A stretch of 64,000 bases of DNA from DATFRY01 sp035489015. Its GTDB lineage: Bacteria > Myxococcota_A > Polyangia > Haliangiales > Haliangiaceae. The position numbers and the translations under genes were made by a program. Shown piece after piece: positions 33,195-42,526 of the stretch. Numbering within the stretch: position 1 is the first letter of the stretch; every line of letters begins with the position of its first letter. The notes below the pieces were generated by a model. That model saw only the letters and a program-made list of their open reading frames with translations, had not been told where the DNA came from and ran no database searches. Location: the NCBI GenBank assembly GCA_035489015.1, contig DATHKR010000099.1, positions 1 through 64,000 of the forward strand, in the 5' to 3' direction.

Positions 33195-33656
33195 ATGCTC
33201 GAGCAGATCGTCAACGTCCCGATCTCCCAGGTCCGCTCGCGCGAGCCGGTCCGGGTCGGCCCCGATACGCCGCTCGGCGAGGTGGTCGCCGCGCTCAAGG
33301 CCGGTCGCACCGGCGCCGCGCTGGTGGTCGACAACGGCGAGCTGATCGGCGTCTTCACCGAGCACGATCTGCTTCGCCGGATCGATCACCGGAACCGGGC
33401 CTGGCGCGATCTGCCGGTCCGCTCGGTCATGACCGAGCGCCCGCGGGTGATCCGCTCCGAGGACACCATCGCCGAGGCGCTCCGCCGGATGGACGCGGGC
33501 CGCTATCGCCATCTGCCGGTGGTGCGTGGCCGCGAGCCGGTGGCCGTGGTCTCGGTCCGCGAGCTGCTCGACTGCATCGCGTCGAAGTTCCCGGCCGACT
33601 TCCTCAACCTGCCGTCGCATCCTGACAAGGAAGCGCGCGGGCCCTGGGGCGGCTGA
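33195..33656 (+). CDS. CBS-domain pair protein (second of two)
   Basis: The 153 residues again form a single Bateman module: LGEVVAALKAGRTGAALVVDNGELIGVFTEHDLLRRI and IAEALRRMDAGRYRHLPVVRGREPVAVVSVRELLDCI. GGGAGGGGGC before the ATG overlaps the end of the first CBS gene, so the two are translated as a pair. Sequence divergence between them suggests an old duplication and perhaps a heteromeric nucleotide sensor. Target unknown. Confidence 0.88.
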   Translation: MLEQIVNVPISQVRSREPVRVGPDTPLGEVVAALKAGRTGAALVVDNGELIGVFTEHDLLRRIDHRNRAWRDLPVRSVMTERPRVIRSEDTIAEALRRMDAGRYRHLPVVRGREPVAVVSVRELLDCIASKFPADFLNLPSHPDKEARGPWGG

Positions 33657-33668
33657 GCCCCTCGGCGG

Positions 33669-34163
33669 CTACCCGACCCAGGTGATCGTCCACTCGCGCG
33701 GCTCGCCGTTGACGGTGACGTCGACGATCTCGCCCTCGCGCCGGCCGAGCACCGCGCGGCCGATCGGGGACGCCGCGGTCACGACCGAGAGGAAGCCGTC
33801 GCCGTCCGGGCCGACCAGGGTGATGCCGGCGCCGACCGGGGCGAGGAAGAACGTGCGGCCCTCCTGGGTGTCGGCGTCCTCGACCTCGACCACCGCGCCG
33901 GTCGCGATCGGCGTGCCCGGCCGGTGCGGGCCGGGGCGAAACGTGACCAGCGCATCGACCTCGCCGATGGCGCGTTTGGCCCGGCGAGTGTGGGCCCCGG
34001 CCAGGGTCCCGAACTCGAGCGCGGCGCGCGCGTCCTCGCGCTTCTCGGCCGGCGTTGCTCCGTCGCGCACCTCCGACTCGGCCACCTCGCTGGCGCTCAT
34101 GGCGGCCCGGGCGGACGCGCGCAGCTCGGCGATGAGCTGATCCACCAGGAATTGCTTGTCCAT
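33669..34163 (-). CDS. GreA/GreB-like transcription factor
   Basis: This 164-residue protein has an N-terminal helical hairpin (DKQFLVDQLIAELRASARAAMSASEVAESEVRDGATPAEKREDARAALEF, shorter and more basic than GreA) and a C-terminal FKBP-like Gre domain (IATGAVVEVEDADTQEGRTFFLAP, then ASPIGRAVLGRREGEIVDVTVNG). Gre factors enter the RNA polymerase secondary channel and stimulate transcript cleavage. Acidic residues are present near the hairpin tip, but whether they match the GreA catalytic pair cannot be judged by eye, so an anti-Gre or Rnk-like role is possible. It is convergent with the CBS genes. Confidence 0.78.
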   Translation of the reverse strand: MDKQFLVDQLIAELRASARAAMSASEVAESEVRDGATPAEKREDARAALEFGTLAGAHTRRAKRAIGEVDALVTFRPGPHRPGTPIATGAVVEVEDADTQEGRTFFLAPVGAGITLVGPDGDGFLSVVTAASPIGRAVLGRREGEIVDVTVNGEPREWTITWVG

Positions 34164-34238
34164 GCTCCAACGTTCGCCGCGGCCGCAGCCGCGGGCAAGA
34201 AATCGGTAGGCGCCGCGGCCGCGGCGTATGATGCGCCG

Positions 34239-35348
34239 GTGACGCCGCCCGCCGACCGGGCCCTGTTCGAGCTTCCCCGCGCCGGGGTGCTCGGTCGCGC
34301 AGCGCTCATCGCGGCGTCCTGGACCCTGGTCGGGCTGCTCTCGATCGGGCAGCACTCGCTGTCGGCGTACGCGCCGCCGCTCGAGTGGATCTACGTCGTC
34401 CGGACCATGTGGTCGGTGTGGATGTGGGCTGCCTTCACGCCCTTCATCCTGCACCTGGCGGCCCGCTTCCCGGTCGAGCCGGGGGTGTGGCGCCGTCGCC
34501 TGCTCGTGCACGTGGCGCTGGCGGTCGGCTTTCACCTGGCCGACGTCGGGATCGACGCGGTCCTCACCATCCCGATCCCGTGGCTGGCCGACGACTTCCG
34601 CACCCGCCTGGTCTCGGAGCTGTTCATCAACGTGTTCAGCTACGCCGCCACCGTGGCGGTCGGGCAGGCGCTCGCCTACTACGGGCTGTTCCACGATCGC
34701 CGGGTCCGCGCCGCCCGGCTGGAGGCCGAGCTGGCCGCCGCGCGCCTGGCCGCGCTCGAGCTCCAGCTCCGCCCGCACTTCCTGTTCAACTCGCTCCACA
34801 CCATCGCCGCGCTCATCCGCACCGGCGAGCGCGATCTCGCCGTGCGCACCGTGGCCGAGATCGGCGACATCCTGCGCACCCTCCTGCGCGGCGGCGTCCA
34901 CCACGAGGTGACCCTGCGCGAGGAGCTCGAGCTGACCCGGCGCTACCTCCGCATCGAGGAGCTGCGCTTCCACGACCGCCTGCGCACGCGGGTCGAGGTC
35001 GAGCCGGACGCGCTCGACGGGATGGTGCCGCGCCTGGTCCTCCAGCCGCTGGTCGAGAACGCGGTCCGCCACGGCGTCGAGCAGGTCGGCGTCGGCGAGG
35101 TCCAGGTGACCGCGCGGGTGTCCGGCGACATGCTGATCGTGCGGGTCATCGACTCGGCGGCGGACGGCGACCGCGCGCCCTCGAACGGGATCGGGATCGC
35201 GCTGGCCAACTGCCGCGAGCGCCTGCAGAGCCTGCACGGAGCCGCCTTCCGGCTGGAGCGCACCGCCAGCGCGGCCGGCACCACGGTGGAGCTGGCGGTG
35301 CCGTACCACCTGACCCCGCGCGTGCTGCCGTCGGTGAGCCATGGCTGA
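34239..35348 (+). CDS. LytS-type sensor histidine kinase
   Basis: The 369 residues have four membrane helices (about 20-145) and a coiled coil. A His_kinase domain follows with the LytS-family motif LQLRPHFLFNSLHTIAALI (phospho-accepting His180), then an ATP-binding domain with LVLQPLVENAVRHG and GIGIALANCRERL. The sensing region is only the membrane helices. GTG 34239 is the only reasonable in-frame start. Its end overlaps the start of the LytTR regulator by eight bases, so they form a cognate pair. Confidence 0.9.
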   Translation: MTPPADRALFELPRAGVLGRAALIAASWTLVGLLSIGQHSLSAYAPPLEWIYVVRTMWSVWMWAAFTPFILHLAARFPVEPGVWRRRLLVHVALAVGFHLADVGIDAVLTIPIPWLADDFRTRLVSELFINVFSYAATVAVGQALAYYGLFHDRRVRAARLEAELAAARLAALELQLRPHFLFNSLHTIAALIRTGERDLAVRTVAEIGDILRTLLRGGVHHEVTLREELELTRRYLRIEELRFHDRLRTRVEVEPDALDGMVPRLVLQPLVENAVRHGVEQVGVGEVQVTARVSGDMLIVRVIDSAADGDRAPSNGIGIALANCRERLQSLHGAAFRLERTASAAGTTVELAVPYHLTPRVLPSVSHG

Positions 35349-36207
35349 CCGCCCGCTCGGCGCGCTCATCGTCGACGACGAGCCGCTCGCGCGCGCCGCG
35401 CTGCGCGTGCTGTGCGCCGCCGACCCGGAGGTGTGCGTGGTCGGCGAGTGCGGCAGCGGCACCGAGGCGGTCGAGCGGATCGCCAGCGCCGCGCCGGCGC
35501 TCCTCTTCCTCGACGTGCAGATGCCGGGCATGGACGGCTTCGAGGTCCTGCGCCGGATCGGGCCGAACCCGCCGGTCGTGGTGTTCACCACCGCGTACGA
35601 CGAGTACGCCCTGCGCGCGTTCGAGGTGAACGCGATCGACTACCTCCTGAAGCCGTTCGACGACGAGCGGTTCGCGCGCGCCCTGGCCCGGGCCAAGGCG
35701 CAGGCGCGCGCCCGTGAGGTGGAGGATCTGGTCCGGCGGCTGTCGGCGCTGGTGCCGGAGTCGCGGCCGCCGGCCGGAACGCCGACAGGAGCCCAGGCGC
35801 CGCCGGCCGAGGACCCACTGCCGGCCCGCCCGCCGACCGAGCCGGCCGGTGCCCCCGGCGGCGAGCCGCTGGCTCGCATCGCGGTCCGCGACGGCTCGCG
35901 CCTCCGCCTGGTCGCGGTGGCCGACATCGACTGGATCTCGGCCGACGACTACTACGTGGAGATCCACGCCGGGGCCCAGACCTACCTGGCCCGCGAGTCG
36001 CTGCAGGCGCTCGAGCGCCAGCTGGCCGCGAGCCGCTTCGCCCGCGTCCATCGGTCGGCGATCGTGAACCTCGACCGGGTGCGCGAGATCCGATCCGACG
36101 GCCGCGATCAGGTCTGCGTGCTCGCGAACGGGACCGAGCTGCCGGTCAGCCGCAGTCGCCGCCAGTCGCTGTTCGCCCGGCTCGGCGCCGGCGACCGCGC
36201 GCGCTGA
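35341..36207 (+). CDS. LytTR-family response regulator
   Basis: This 288-residue protein has a receiver domain (VDDEP, Asp58 in LFLDVQMPGMDG, conserved Lys in LLKPF), a Pro/Ala-rich linker of about 45 residues, and a LytTR DNA-binding domain (DIDWISADDYYVEIHAGAQTY, then FARVHRSAIVNLDRV). Targets of such regulators are direct repeats upstream of surface or metabolic genes; none can be assigned here. It overlaps the kinase gene. Confidence 0.93.
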   Translation: MADRPLGALIVDDEPLARAALRVLCAADPEVCVVGECGSGTEAVERIASAAPALLFLDVQMPGMDGFEVLRRIGPNPPVVVFTTAYDEYALRAFEVNAIDYLLKPFDDERFARALARAKAQARAREVEDLVRRLSALVPESRPPAGTPTGAQAPPAEDPLPARPPTEPAGAPGGEPLARIAVRDGSRLRLVAVADIDWISADDYYVEIHAGAQTYLARESLQALERQLAASRFARVHRSAIVNLDRVREIRSDGRDQVCVLANGTELPVSRSRRQSLFARLGAGDRAR

Positions 36208-36329
36208 CCGCCGGCTGCACGCCGCGCGCGGTTCGCTGCACCGGCGGCGCCGCTGGCTGCCCGGGCGGTGGTGCGCGCGCGCACGGGGCTAGGGTGCGAC
36301 TTCATCACGCGGTGTCCAAAGGAGACCTC

Positions 36330-37322
36330 ATGCGCCCCTCTTCCGCCTCGCTCCTGGCTGCGGCCCTGGCCGTGGTCATGACCGGATGTGTCGCCGACGA
36401 CCCCGAGATCGACGAAGACCTGCTCGACCTGCACGGCGGCGGGGCCGGCGCCTCGCCGTGCGGCGACCTGCGCCCCGGCCGGATCGCCGTCCGCGCCTTC
36501 GACCGCCTGCACTCGTTCCTCTCCGCCCAGCTCGGCCTGCGCAATGGCTTCGCCGCGCTCCTGGCCGACGACGTCAGCTACAGCGCGCCCGGCCAGCCCC
36601 CCATCGTCGGGCGCGACGCCGTCCTCGACTACTTCGACGGGATCGATCCGGGCCGGACCATGCGCCTGTCGTGGGAGCCGAGCCGCATCGACAGCTCGAT
36701 CGACGGCGACTACGGCTACAGCTTCGGCTGGACCGAGACCCGCCAGGCCCAGGCGGACGGCAGCGAGACCGTCACGCCCGGCCGCAACATCGCGGTGTGG
36801 CGGCGCGATCACGCCCGCTGGCGGGTGGTGGCCTACTACGGGGCGCCGATCGCGGCCCCCGGGCTGGACGCGCCGGCCGGCTTCGGGCTGTTCCCGGCCG
36901 GCCACCGGCGCTGCGCCGAGCGGATCGGCCGCGACCTGGCCACCGACGAGGCGATCGCCGCCGACGCCGACTTCGCCGCGTTCTCGGTCGCGCACGGCCC
37001 CGGCCCCGCGTTTGCCGCGTTCGCCGCGCCGGACGCGGCCCTCCGCCCGGGCAACGGCTGGGCGATCGGCCCCGAGGAGATCGCCGCGCTGTTCGGCGCG
37101 CCGGATCCGATCGAGGTGCTCGACTGGACGCCCACCGACGGCGGGGCGGCGCGCTCGAGCGACCTGGCCTTCACCATCGGCGTGGCCAGCGACACGATCG
37201 ACGATCCGGGCGGCCCGCTCGTCTTCTGGAGCAAGTACCTGACCGTCTGGGAGAAGCACCCGGACGGCCGCTGGCTGTACGTGGTGGACGGCGGCAGCGC
37301 GATGCCGCCGCCGGCCCTCTGA
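36330..37322 (+). CDS. SnoaL-like (NTF2-fold) lipoprotein, two-domain
   Basis: This 330-residue product has lipobox VMTGC and then two NTF2/SnoaL-like halves. The first (about 60-175) has NGFAALLADDVSYSAPGQPPIVGRDAVLDYFDG and IAVWRRDHARWRVVAYY. The second (about 205-330) has FAAFAAPDAALRPGNGWAIGPEEIAALFG and YLTVWEKHPDGRWLYVVDGG. Such domains often bind small hydrophobic ligands or act as unassigned enzymes. AAGGAG five bases before the ATG fixes the start. No partner gene is evident. Confidence 0.83.
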   Translation: MRPSSASLLAAALAVVMTGCVADDPEIDEDLLDLHGGGAGASPCGDLRPGRIAVRAFDRLHSFLSAQLGLRNGFAALLADDVSYSAPGQPPIVGRDAVLDYFDGIDPGRTMRLSWEPSRIDSSIDGDYGYSFGWTETRQAQADGSETVTPGRNIAVWRRDHARWRVVAYYGAPIAAPGLDAPAGFGLFPAGHRRCAERIGRDLATDEAIAADADFAAFSVAHGPGPAFAAFAAPDAALRPGNGWAIGPEEIAALFGAPDPIEVLDWTPTDGGAARSSDLAFTIGVASDTIDDPGGPLVFWSKYLTVWEKHPDGRWLYVVDGGSAMPPPAL

Positions 37323-37349
37323 TCGGCCGCCACCAGGTACGCTCCGCGC

Positions 37350-38171
37350 ATGACCAGCGCCGCGGACGAGACGATCGACTTCGACACCCTGGTGACGCCG
37401 ACCGCGCGCGGCGGCGGTGCGTACTCGATCGACGTGCCGGACGGCTGGCAGCAGGGGCGCGGCGCGTACGGCGGGCTGGTCCTGGCCATGCTCACCCGCG
37501 CCGCCGAGGCGACCGCGGCCGATCCGTCGCGCGCGCTGCGCTCGCTGACCGCGCAGATCGTCGGACCGGTGCAGCCCGGACCGACCGAGATCGCGACCGA
37601 GGTGCTGCGCGCCGGCTCCGGCGTGACCGCGGTCGCGGCGCGCCTGGTCCAGGCCGGCGCGGTCCAGGCCCACGCGGTCGCGACCCTGGGCAAGCCGCGC
37701 GCGACCTACGAGGCCGCCCCCGTCCTCGCAGCCCCGGAGATGCCGGCCTGGCGCGAGCGCTCGCCGGCGCCGGCGTCGATGCCGTTCGCTCCCACCTTCA
37801 TCCGCCACATGGAGATATGGCCGACCGGACCGCTGCCGTTCTCCGGGGCCGGCTCGGTGCAGGAGACCGCCGGGTGGGGGCGACTGCGCCGGCCGGGGCG
37901 CGCGCGCGACGCGGCCTTCACGGTCGCGATGATCGACTCGTACTGGCCCGGCTTCCTGGCCGCCGCCAGCGGGCCTCGCCCGGCCGCGACGCTCACCTTC
38001 TCGCTGGAGACGATGTCGGATCTGGTCGGCCTCGATCCCGATGCGCCGCTGTTCTATCGCGCGCGCGTGCTCGGCGGGCGCGACGGCTACGCGATCGAGG
38101 CGCGCGAGCTGTGGGGAGAGGACGGCCGGCTGATCGCCCTCAATCAGCAGATCTTCGTCGTCATGAAGTAG
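37350..38171 (+). CDS. Acyl-CoA thioesterase, TesB-like double hotdog
   Basis: The 273 residues contain two hotdog repeats. The first has WQQGRGAYGGLVLAMLTRAAE and SLTAQIVGPVQPG, and the second has MIDSYWPGFLAAASG and LTFSLETMSDL, as in TesB-family thioesterases. It would hydrolyse acyl-CoA in the cytosol. It starts 27 bases after the SnoaL-like gene on the same strand and precedes an ABC transporter, but no functional link is evident. Confidence 0.85.
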   Translation: MTSAADETIDFDTLVTPTARGGGAYSIDVPDGWQQGRGAYGGLVLAMLTRAAEATAADPSRALRSLTAQIVGPVQPGPTEIATEVLRAGSGVTAVAARLVQAGAVQAHAVATLGKPRATYEAAPVLAAPEMPAWRERSPAPASMPFAPTFIRHMEIWPTGPLPFSGAGSVQETAGWGRLRRPGRARDAAFTVAMIDSYWPGFLAAASGPRPAATLTFSLETMSDLVGLDPDAPLFYRARVLGGRDGYAIEARELWGEDGRLIALNQQIFVVMK

Positions 38172-38229
38172 CCGCGAGCGGGCGCCGGGCGGACGGCTCC
38201 GGCCGCCTGGCGATGGTACTGTCGCGGCG

Positions 38230-39174
38230 ATGGCGCTGCTCGAGTGCCGAGGAGTCGGCAAGGACTTCGGCCCGCTGCGCGCGGTCGAGGCGCTCGATCT
38301 CGACATCGAGGAGGGCGAGATCTTCGGCCTGCTCGGGCCCAATGGGGCGGGCAAGACCACCGCCATCTCGATGATGTGCGGCGTGGTCACGCCCAGCCGC
38401 GGCGCGGTGCGGGTGGCCGGCCACGACCTGGCTCGCGCGCCGTTCGCCGCGCGCCGCTCGATCGGCCTGGTTCCCCAGGATCTCGCCCTCTACGAGGAGC
38501 TGACCGCGCGCCAGAACCTGCGCTTCTTCGGCAGCCTGTACGACCTGCGCGGCGCCGACCTGCTCGCGCGGATCGACTGGGCGCTGACCCTGGCCGGCCT
38601 CATGGATCGATCGCGCGAGCCGATCCGCCGCTTCTCGGGCGGGATGAAGCGCCGGCTCAACCTGGCCGCCGGGCTGCTCCACCGCCCCCGCCTGGTCATC
38701 CTCGACGAGCCGACCGTCGGCGTGGATCTCCAGAGCCGCAACCACATCTTCAGCGCCATCCGCGCGCTCTGCTCGGAGCACGGCATGACCGTGCTCTACA
38801 CCAGCCACTACATGGAGGAGGTCGAGCTGCTCTGCCAGCGGGTGGCGATCATGGACCGCGGCCGCGAGGTGGCCAGCGACACCGTGGACGGGCTGGTCGC
38901 GCGCCACGGCGGCAGCTCGCTCGAGATCGAGGTGCGCGGCGACACCGGCCGCATCGCCCGGGAGCTCGGCGCGCTCGGCGAGGTCTCGATCGAGCGGGAG
39001 ACCCCGGTCGGCGGCCACCTGCGCCTGGTCGAGAAGGTCCAGGTCAAGCCGGGCGAGGTGGTCCGCGCGGTGGAGACCGCCGGCGGAGAGGTCGAGGCGC
39101 TGCGGGTCAGCAAGGCCAGTCTCGAGACCGTGTTCCTGGCCCTCACCGGACACAGCCTGCGGGACGACGCGTGA
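38230..39174 (+). CDS. ABC-2 type exporter, ATP-binding subunit
   Basis: This 314-residue ATPase has Walker A GPNGAGKTTAISMMCG, a Q-loop, signature FSGGMKRRLNLAAGLLHRP and Walker B LVILDEPTVGVD. A C-terminal domain of about 90 residues is typical of CcmA/NatA-like multidrug exporters (ending LETVFLALTGHSL). It overlaps the permease gene as GTGA. The pair probably exports drugs, lipids or a natural product. Confidence 0.93.
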   Translation: MALLECRGVGKDFGPLRAVEALDLDIEEGEIFGLLGPNGAGKTTAISMMCGVVTPSRGAVRVAGHDLARAPFAARRSIGLVPQDLALYEELTARQNLRFFGSLYDLRGADLLARIDWALTLAGLMDRSREPIRRFSGGMKRRLNLAAGLLHRPRLVILDEPTVGVDLQSRNHIFSAIRALCSEHGMTVLYTSHYMEEVELLCQRVAIMDRGREVASDTVDGLVARHGGSSLEIEVRGDTGRIARELGALGEVSIERETPVGGHLRLVEKVQVKPGEVVRAVETAGGEVEALRVSKASLETVFLALTGHSLRDDA

Positions 39175-40256
39175 TCGGCGCGGCCCTGCGCAAGGACGTG
39201 CAGATCCTCCTGCGCGACCGGAGCGCGTTGACCAGCCTGTTCGTCCTGCCGATCGTGTTCATGGGCGTGTTCGGCTCGATGTTCGCCGGTGGCGGCGGCG
39301 CGGACGGCGCGCAGCTCATCGCGGTCCGCCGCGAGCCGGGCAACCCGCGCGCCGCGGCCGCCCTCGACGCGATCACGCGCTCGGGCCTGTTCCGGGTGCG
39401 CGAGGAGGCGAGCGCGGCGCGGGTCGAGCAGCTGATCGCCGACGAGGAGGTGGTCGCCGGCGTGGTGTTCCCGCCCGACTTCAACCCGATCGGCGGGGTG
39501 CCGGCCGAGCTGGTCATCGACCCGGGCGCCTCGCCGCAGGTGCGCGGCCCGCTCCAGGGCGCGCTCGCCGGCCTCATCGGACGCTCGGTGTTCGGCGGCG
39601 CCACGCCGGAGGTGCTGGTCCCCCACCACTCGCCCGGCGTCGACCGACCCGAGGAGGCGACCTCGTTCCAGTACTTCGTGCCGGGCAACGCGGTCCTGTT
39701 CGGCTTCTTCCTCGCGCTGACCGTCGGCATATCCTTCATCGAGGAGCGCAAGTCCGGCACCTTCCGGCGCCTCCTGGCCGCGCCGGTGCGCCGATCGACC
39801 CTGCTCCTGGCCAAGCTGGGCCCGTTCTACCTGATCGGCCTCATCCAGATGGCCTTCCTGTTCTCGGTCGGCACCGTCGCGTTCGGGATGAAGATCGGGG
39901 GCAGCATCCTGGCCCTGGTCTGCCTCACCGCGGTCATGGAGCTGGCCGCCGTCTCGCTCGGGCTGCTCATCGCCTCGTTCAGCGGGACCGAGCGCCAGGT
40001 CGGCGCGATCGGCTCGGTCTGCCTCCTGGTGATGGGCTTGCTCGGCGGTGGCATGGTCCCGCGCCCGCTCATGCCGCACACGATGCAGACCATCGGCCTG
40101 TTCACCCCGCACGCGTGGGCGCTGGAGGGCTACTACGACATCCTGATCCGCCGGGGCACGACGCTGGCCGACGTGGCGCCCGAGATCCTCGCGGTCGGCG
40201 CCTTTGCGGTCGGCTTCGCGCTACTGGGCTCGCTGCGGTTTCGCTTCGAGCGGTAG
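39171..40256 (+). CDS. ABC-2 type exporter, permease subunit
   Basis: This 361-residue membrane protein has one N-terminal helix, an extracytoplasmic domain of about 150 residues (IAVRREPGNPRAAAALDAITRSG, VAGVVFPPDFN) and five further helices, with the ABC-2 motif ERKSGTFRRLLAAPVRR. It starts at GTG inside the stop of the ATPase gene. The 3' end overlaps the convergent pterin dehydratase gene by 36 bases, which is unusual for the window. Confidence 0.9.
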   Translation: MIGAALRKDVQILLRDRSALTSLFVLPIVFMGVFGSMFAGGGGADGAQLIAVRREPGNPRAAAALDAITRSGLFRVREEASAARVEQLIADEEVVAGVVFPPDFNPIGGVPAELVIDPGASPQVRGPLQGALAGLIGRSVFGGATPEVLVPHHSPGVDRPEEATSFQYFVPGNAVLFGFFLALTVGISFIEERKSGTFRRLLAAPVRRSTLLLAKLGPFYLIGLIQMAFLFSVGTVAFGMKIGGSILALVCLTAVMELAAVSLGLLIASFSGTERQVGAIGSVCLLVMGLLGGGMVPRPLMPHTMQTIGLFTPHAWALEGYYDILIRRGTTLADVAPEILAVGAFAVGFALLGSLRFRFER

Positions 40257-40571
40257 CTGGTCGATCTTCGCGGCCAGGATGAAGTCGTTCTCGCTGAGCC
40301 CGGCGATCGCGTGGGTCCACATCTCCAGCGTGGCGCGGCCCCAGGCCAGGAAGATGTCCGGGTGGTGCTGCTCGCGCTCGGCCACCTCGGCGACCCGGTT
40401 CACGAAGGCCAGGGCGGCGGCGAAGTCGGGGAAGCGGAAGGTCTTGCGCAGCCGATCGCCGGCCAGCTCCCAGTCGGGGGCGAGCTGACCGAGCAAGGTG
40501 GCGAGAGGCTCGCCGGACAGGCCGGGTGTGTCGGCCCGGCAGGGTACGCACTGTCTCTTTGCCAGCTCCAT
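40221..40571 (-). CDS. phhB: Pterin-4a-carbinolamine dehydratase
   Basis: This 116-residue protein contains the PCD core: FRFPDFAAALAFVNRVAEVAEREQHHPDI, then VEMWTH-like LEMWTHAIAGLSENDFILAAKI, with the catalytic His-His-Pro and later His. It recycles tetrahydrobiopterin after aromatic hydroxylation, or serves in molybdopterin-related chemistry. An N-terminal Cys-rich extension (QCVPCRADTPGL) is also seen in many bacterial members. It is convergent with the exporter permease and divergent from the DMT transporter. Confidence 0.92.
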   Translation of the reverse strand: MELAKRQCVPCRADTPGLSGEPLATLLGQLAPDWELAGDRLRKTFRFPDFAAALAFVNRVAEVAEREQHHPDIFLAWGRATLEMWTHAIAGLSENDFILAAKIDQLPLEAKPQRAQ

Positions 40572-40611
40572 GGCGTGGACCCTATCCTACCGCCTTGGGC
40601 TCGAGGTACCA

Positions 40612-41526
40612 GTGGCCGTCGTCGCCTGCTATCTGATCTGCGCGCTGGTCTGGAGCACGACCTGGTTCGCGATCCGCGTGTGCATCGGGCCGGGCGGCTA
40701 CCCGACCTTCCCGGCGGCGGCGATGCGGTTCACGATCGCCGCGCTGATCCTGGTCGCGCTGGTGAAATCCGGGCTCGGTCGGCCCGGCCCACGCAGTCGC
40801 CGGCAGTGGGTGGCGCTGGTCGTGGCCGGGCTGTGCAACGCGGTCGGCTACGCCGCCATCTACCGGGCGGAGGAGAGCCTGCCGGGCGGGCTGGTCGCGG
40901 TGCTGTTCGGGACCTACCCGCTCTTCACCGCGCTGGCGGCGGCGGCGACCGGCACCGAGCGGATCCGCCGGGTCGACCTCGGCGCCGCGCTGCTCTCGCT
41001 GGTCGGGATGGCGGTGCTGTTCTGGGACCGCCTGTCGATCTCGTCGGAGCAGGCGATCGGCGTCGCCTTTGCCATGGCCGGCGTGTTCGGGTCGGTCGCG
41101 TACAACGTCATCTTCAAGCGCGAGGCGGGCGGGGTCCATCCGCTGTCGGCCACCGCGGTGTTCCTGTCGGTGGGGGCCGTCGCGCTGTGGGGGCTCGCGC
41201 TGCCCACCGGGGTCGACCGGATCCCGGTGCCGCTGCCGATGGCCCCGACTGTCGCGCTCTTCTACCTGGCCATCCTCGGCTCGGTGGTGACCTTCGTCTG
41301 CTACTTCTACCTGCTCCGGCGGGTCAGCCTGATGACCGCGTCTTCGCTGGTCCTGGTCCAGCCGGTCATCGCGCTCCTGGTCGATGCGCTGTGGGAGGAC
41401 GAGGTCCGGCTGGTCGCGCGCAGCTACGCCGGCGCGGCGATCACCCTGGCCGGTGTCGCGCTCGGCCTGGTCTGGAAGTGGCGGGTCGGGCGGCGCGCCG
41501 CCGCCAGCGCCGCCACCCCGGCATGA
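40612..41526 (+). CDS. EamA-family (DMT) transporter
   Basis: The 304 residues form ten predicted helices in two EamA repeats (CALVWSTTWFAIRV and FAMAGVFGSVAYNVIFKR). These drug/metabolite transporters move small metabolites; the substrate is unknown. GTG 40612 is chosen because GAGG lies five bases upstream. An ATG at 40570 lies in the CCATGG that also holds the start codon of the divergent dehydratase gene and has no ribosome binding site. The protein ends in a basic cytoplasmic tail. Confidence 0.88.
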   Translation: MAVVACYLICALVWSTTWFAIRVCIGPGGYPTFPAAAMRFTIAALILVALVKSGLGRPGPRSRRQWVALVVAGLCNAVGYAAIYRAEESLPGGLVAVLFGTYPLFTALAAAATGTERIRRVDLGAALLSLVGMAVLFWDRLSISSEQAIGVAFAMAGVFGSVAYNVIFKREAGGVHPLSATAVFLSVGAVALWGLALPTGVDRIPVPLPMAPTVALFYLAILGSVVTFVCYFYLLRRVSLMTASSLVLVQPVIALLVDALWEDEVRLVARSYAGAAITLAGVALGLVWKWRVGRRAAASAATPA

Positions 41527-41612
41527 CCGGCGCCGGGCCCGGGTGCCGGCCCGGCCGACCGCCCGGCCAGACCGGACCGGCGTGTGGGCGTGGGCCGTAG
41601 TACGGTTTCGGG

Positions 41613-42305
41613 GTGTGCGGCCGGTATTCGCTGACCCGCCCGGAAGAGGTGCCGGACGTGCTCGCGCCGGTGCTCGACGACGCCGCGCTGCCCGAGGGCG
41701 CGACCGCGCGCTTCAACATCGCGCCGACCCAGACCGTCCCGATCGTCGCCAATCGCCCGCGCCGCGCGATCGAGCTCGCGCGATGGGGGCTCATCCCGTC
41801 CTGGGTGGATGACCCGGCGATCGGCAACCGGCTCATCAACGCGCGCGGCGAGACCCTGGCCGCCAAGCCGGCCTTCCGCGACGCCTTCGCGCGGCGGCGC
41901 TGCCTGGTCCCGGCCGACGGGTTCTACGAGTGGCAGCGGGCCGGCAAGCGCAAGCAGCCGTACTTCATCCACAAGGCATCGCGACGCCCGTTCGCGCTGG
42001 CCGGCCTGTGGGACCGCTGGCGATCTCCGGAGGGGGACTGGATCATCAGCTTCACCATCGTGACCTGCGCGCCCAACCCGCTCGTGGCCGAGCTCCACGA
42101 TCGCATGCCGGTGGTGGTCGCGCCGGAGGACTTCGATCGGTGGCTGACCCGCGAGCCGGTCGAGCCGGAGGCGCTGGCCGACATCATCGCGCCAGCCGAC
42201 CCGACCGGGTGGACCACCGAGGCGGTCGGCGAGTGGGTGAACCGACCCGACCACGACGGACCGGAGTGCATCGAGTCTCTGCCGACCCAGGGCATCCTGC
42301 TCTAG
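41613..42305 (+). CDS. SRAP (HMCES/YedK-like) abasic-site protein
   Basis: This 230-residue protein begins MCGRYSLT, with catalytic Cys2 exposed after Met removal. It has the family residues in ARFNIAPTQTVPIV, RWGLIPSW, NARGETLAAKPAFRDAFARRRCLVPADGFYEW and the C-terminal HDRMPVVV. It forms a thiazolidine crosslink to abasic sites in single-stranded DNA, protecting replication forks. The start is GTG, the first codon of the conserved CGRY motif. No SOS box was recognised upstream. Confidence 0.95.
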   Translation: MCGRYSLTRPEEVPDVLAPVLDDAALPEGATARFNIAPTQTVPIVANRPRRAIELARWGLIPSWVDDPAIGNRLINARGETLAAKPAFRDAFARRRCLVPADGFYEWQRAGKRKQPYFIHKASRRPFALAGLWDRWRSPEGDWIISFTIVTCAPNPLVAELHDRMPVVVAPEDFDRWLTREPVEPEALADIIAPADPTGWTTEAVGEWVNRPDHDGPECIESLPTQGILL

Positions 42306-42526
42306 GGTCAGGGTCCGGGTTCGACCCCGACGTGGACCGCGCCGGCGTCGAGCGGGCGGGGGCGCGAGGTAGCAGGCCGTGGTCGACCCGCGCGGCCCGC
42401 GGCGCCCGCGCGGCGGGTGGATGTGACACCGCGCGAAACGTGTTTCCGACGAGCTATCGGCGCGGGCTGTGCGATTGACGGCTACCCGGTCGGGGCATAG
42501 AGTGGCGGCCGGACGTCGAGGTCTCC

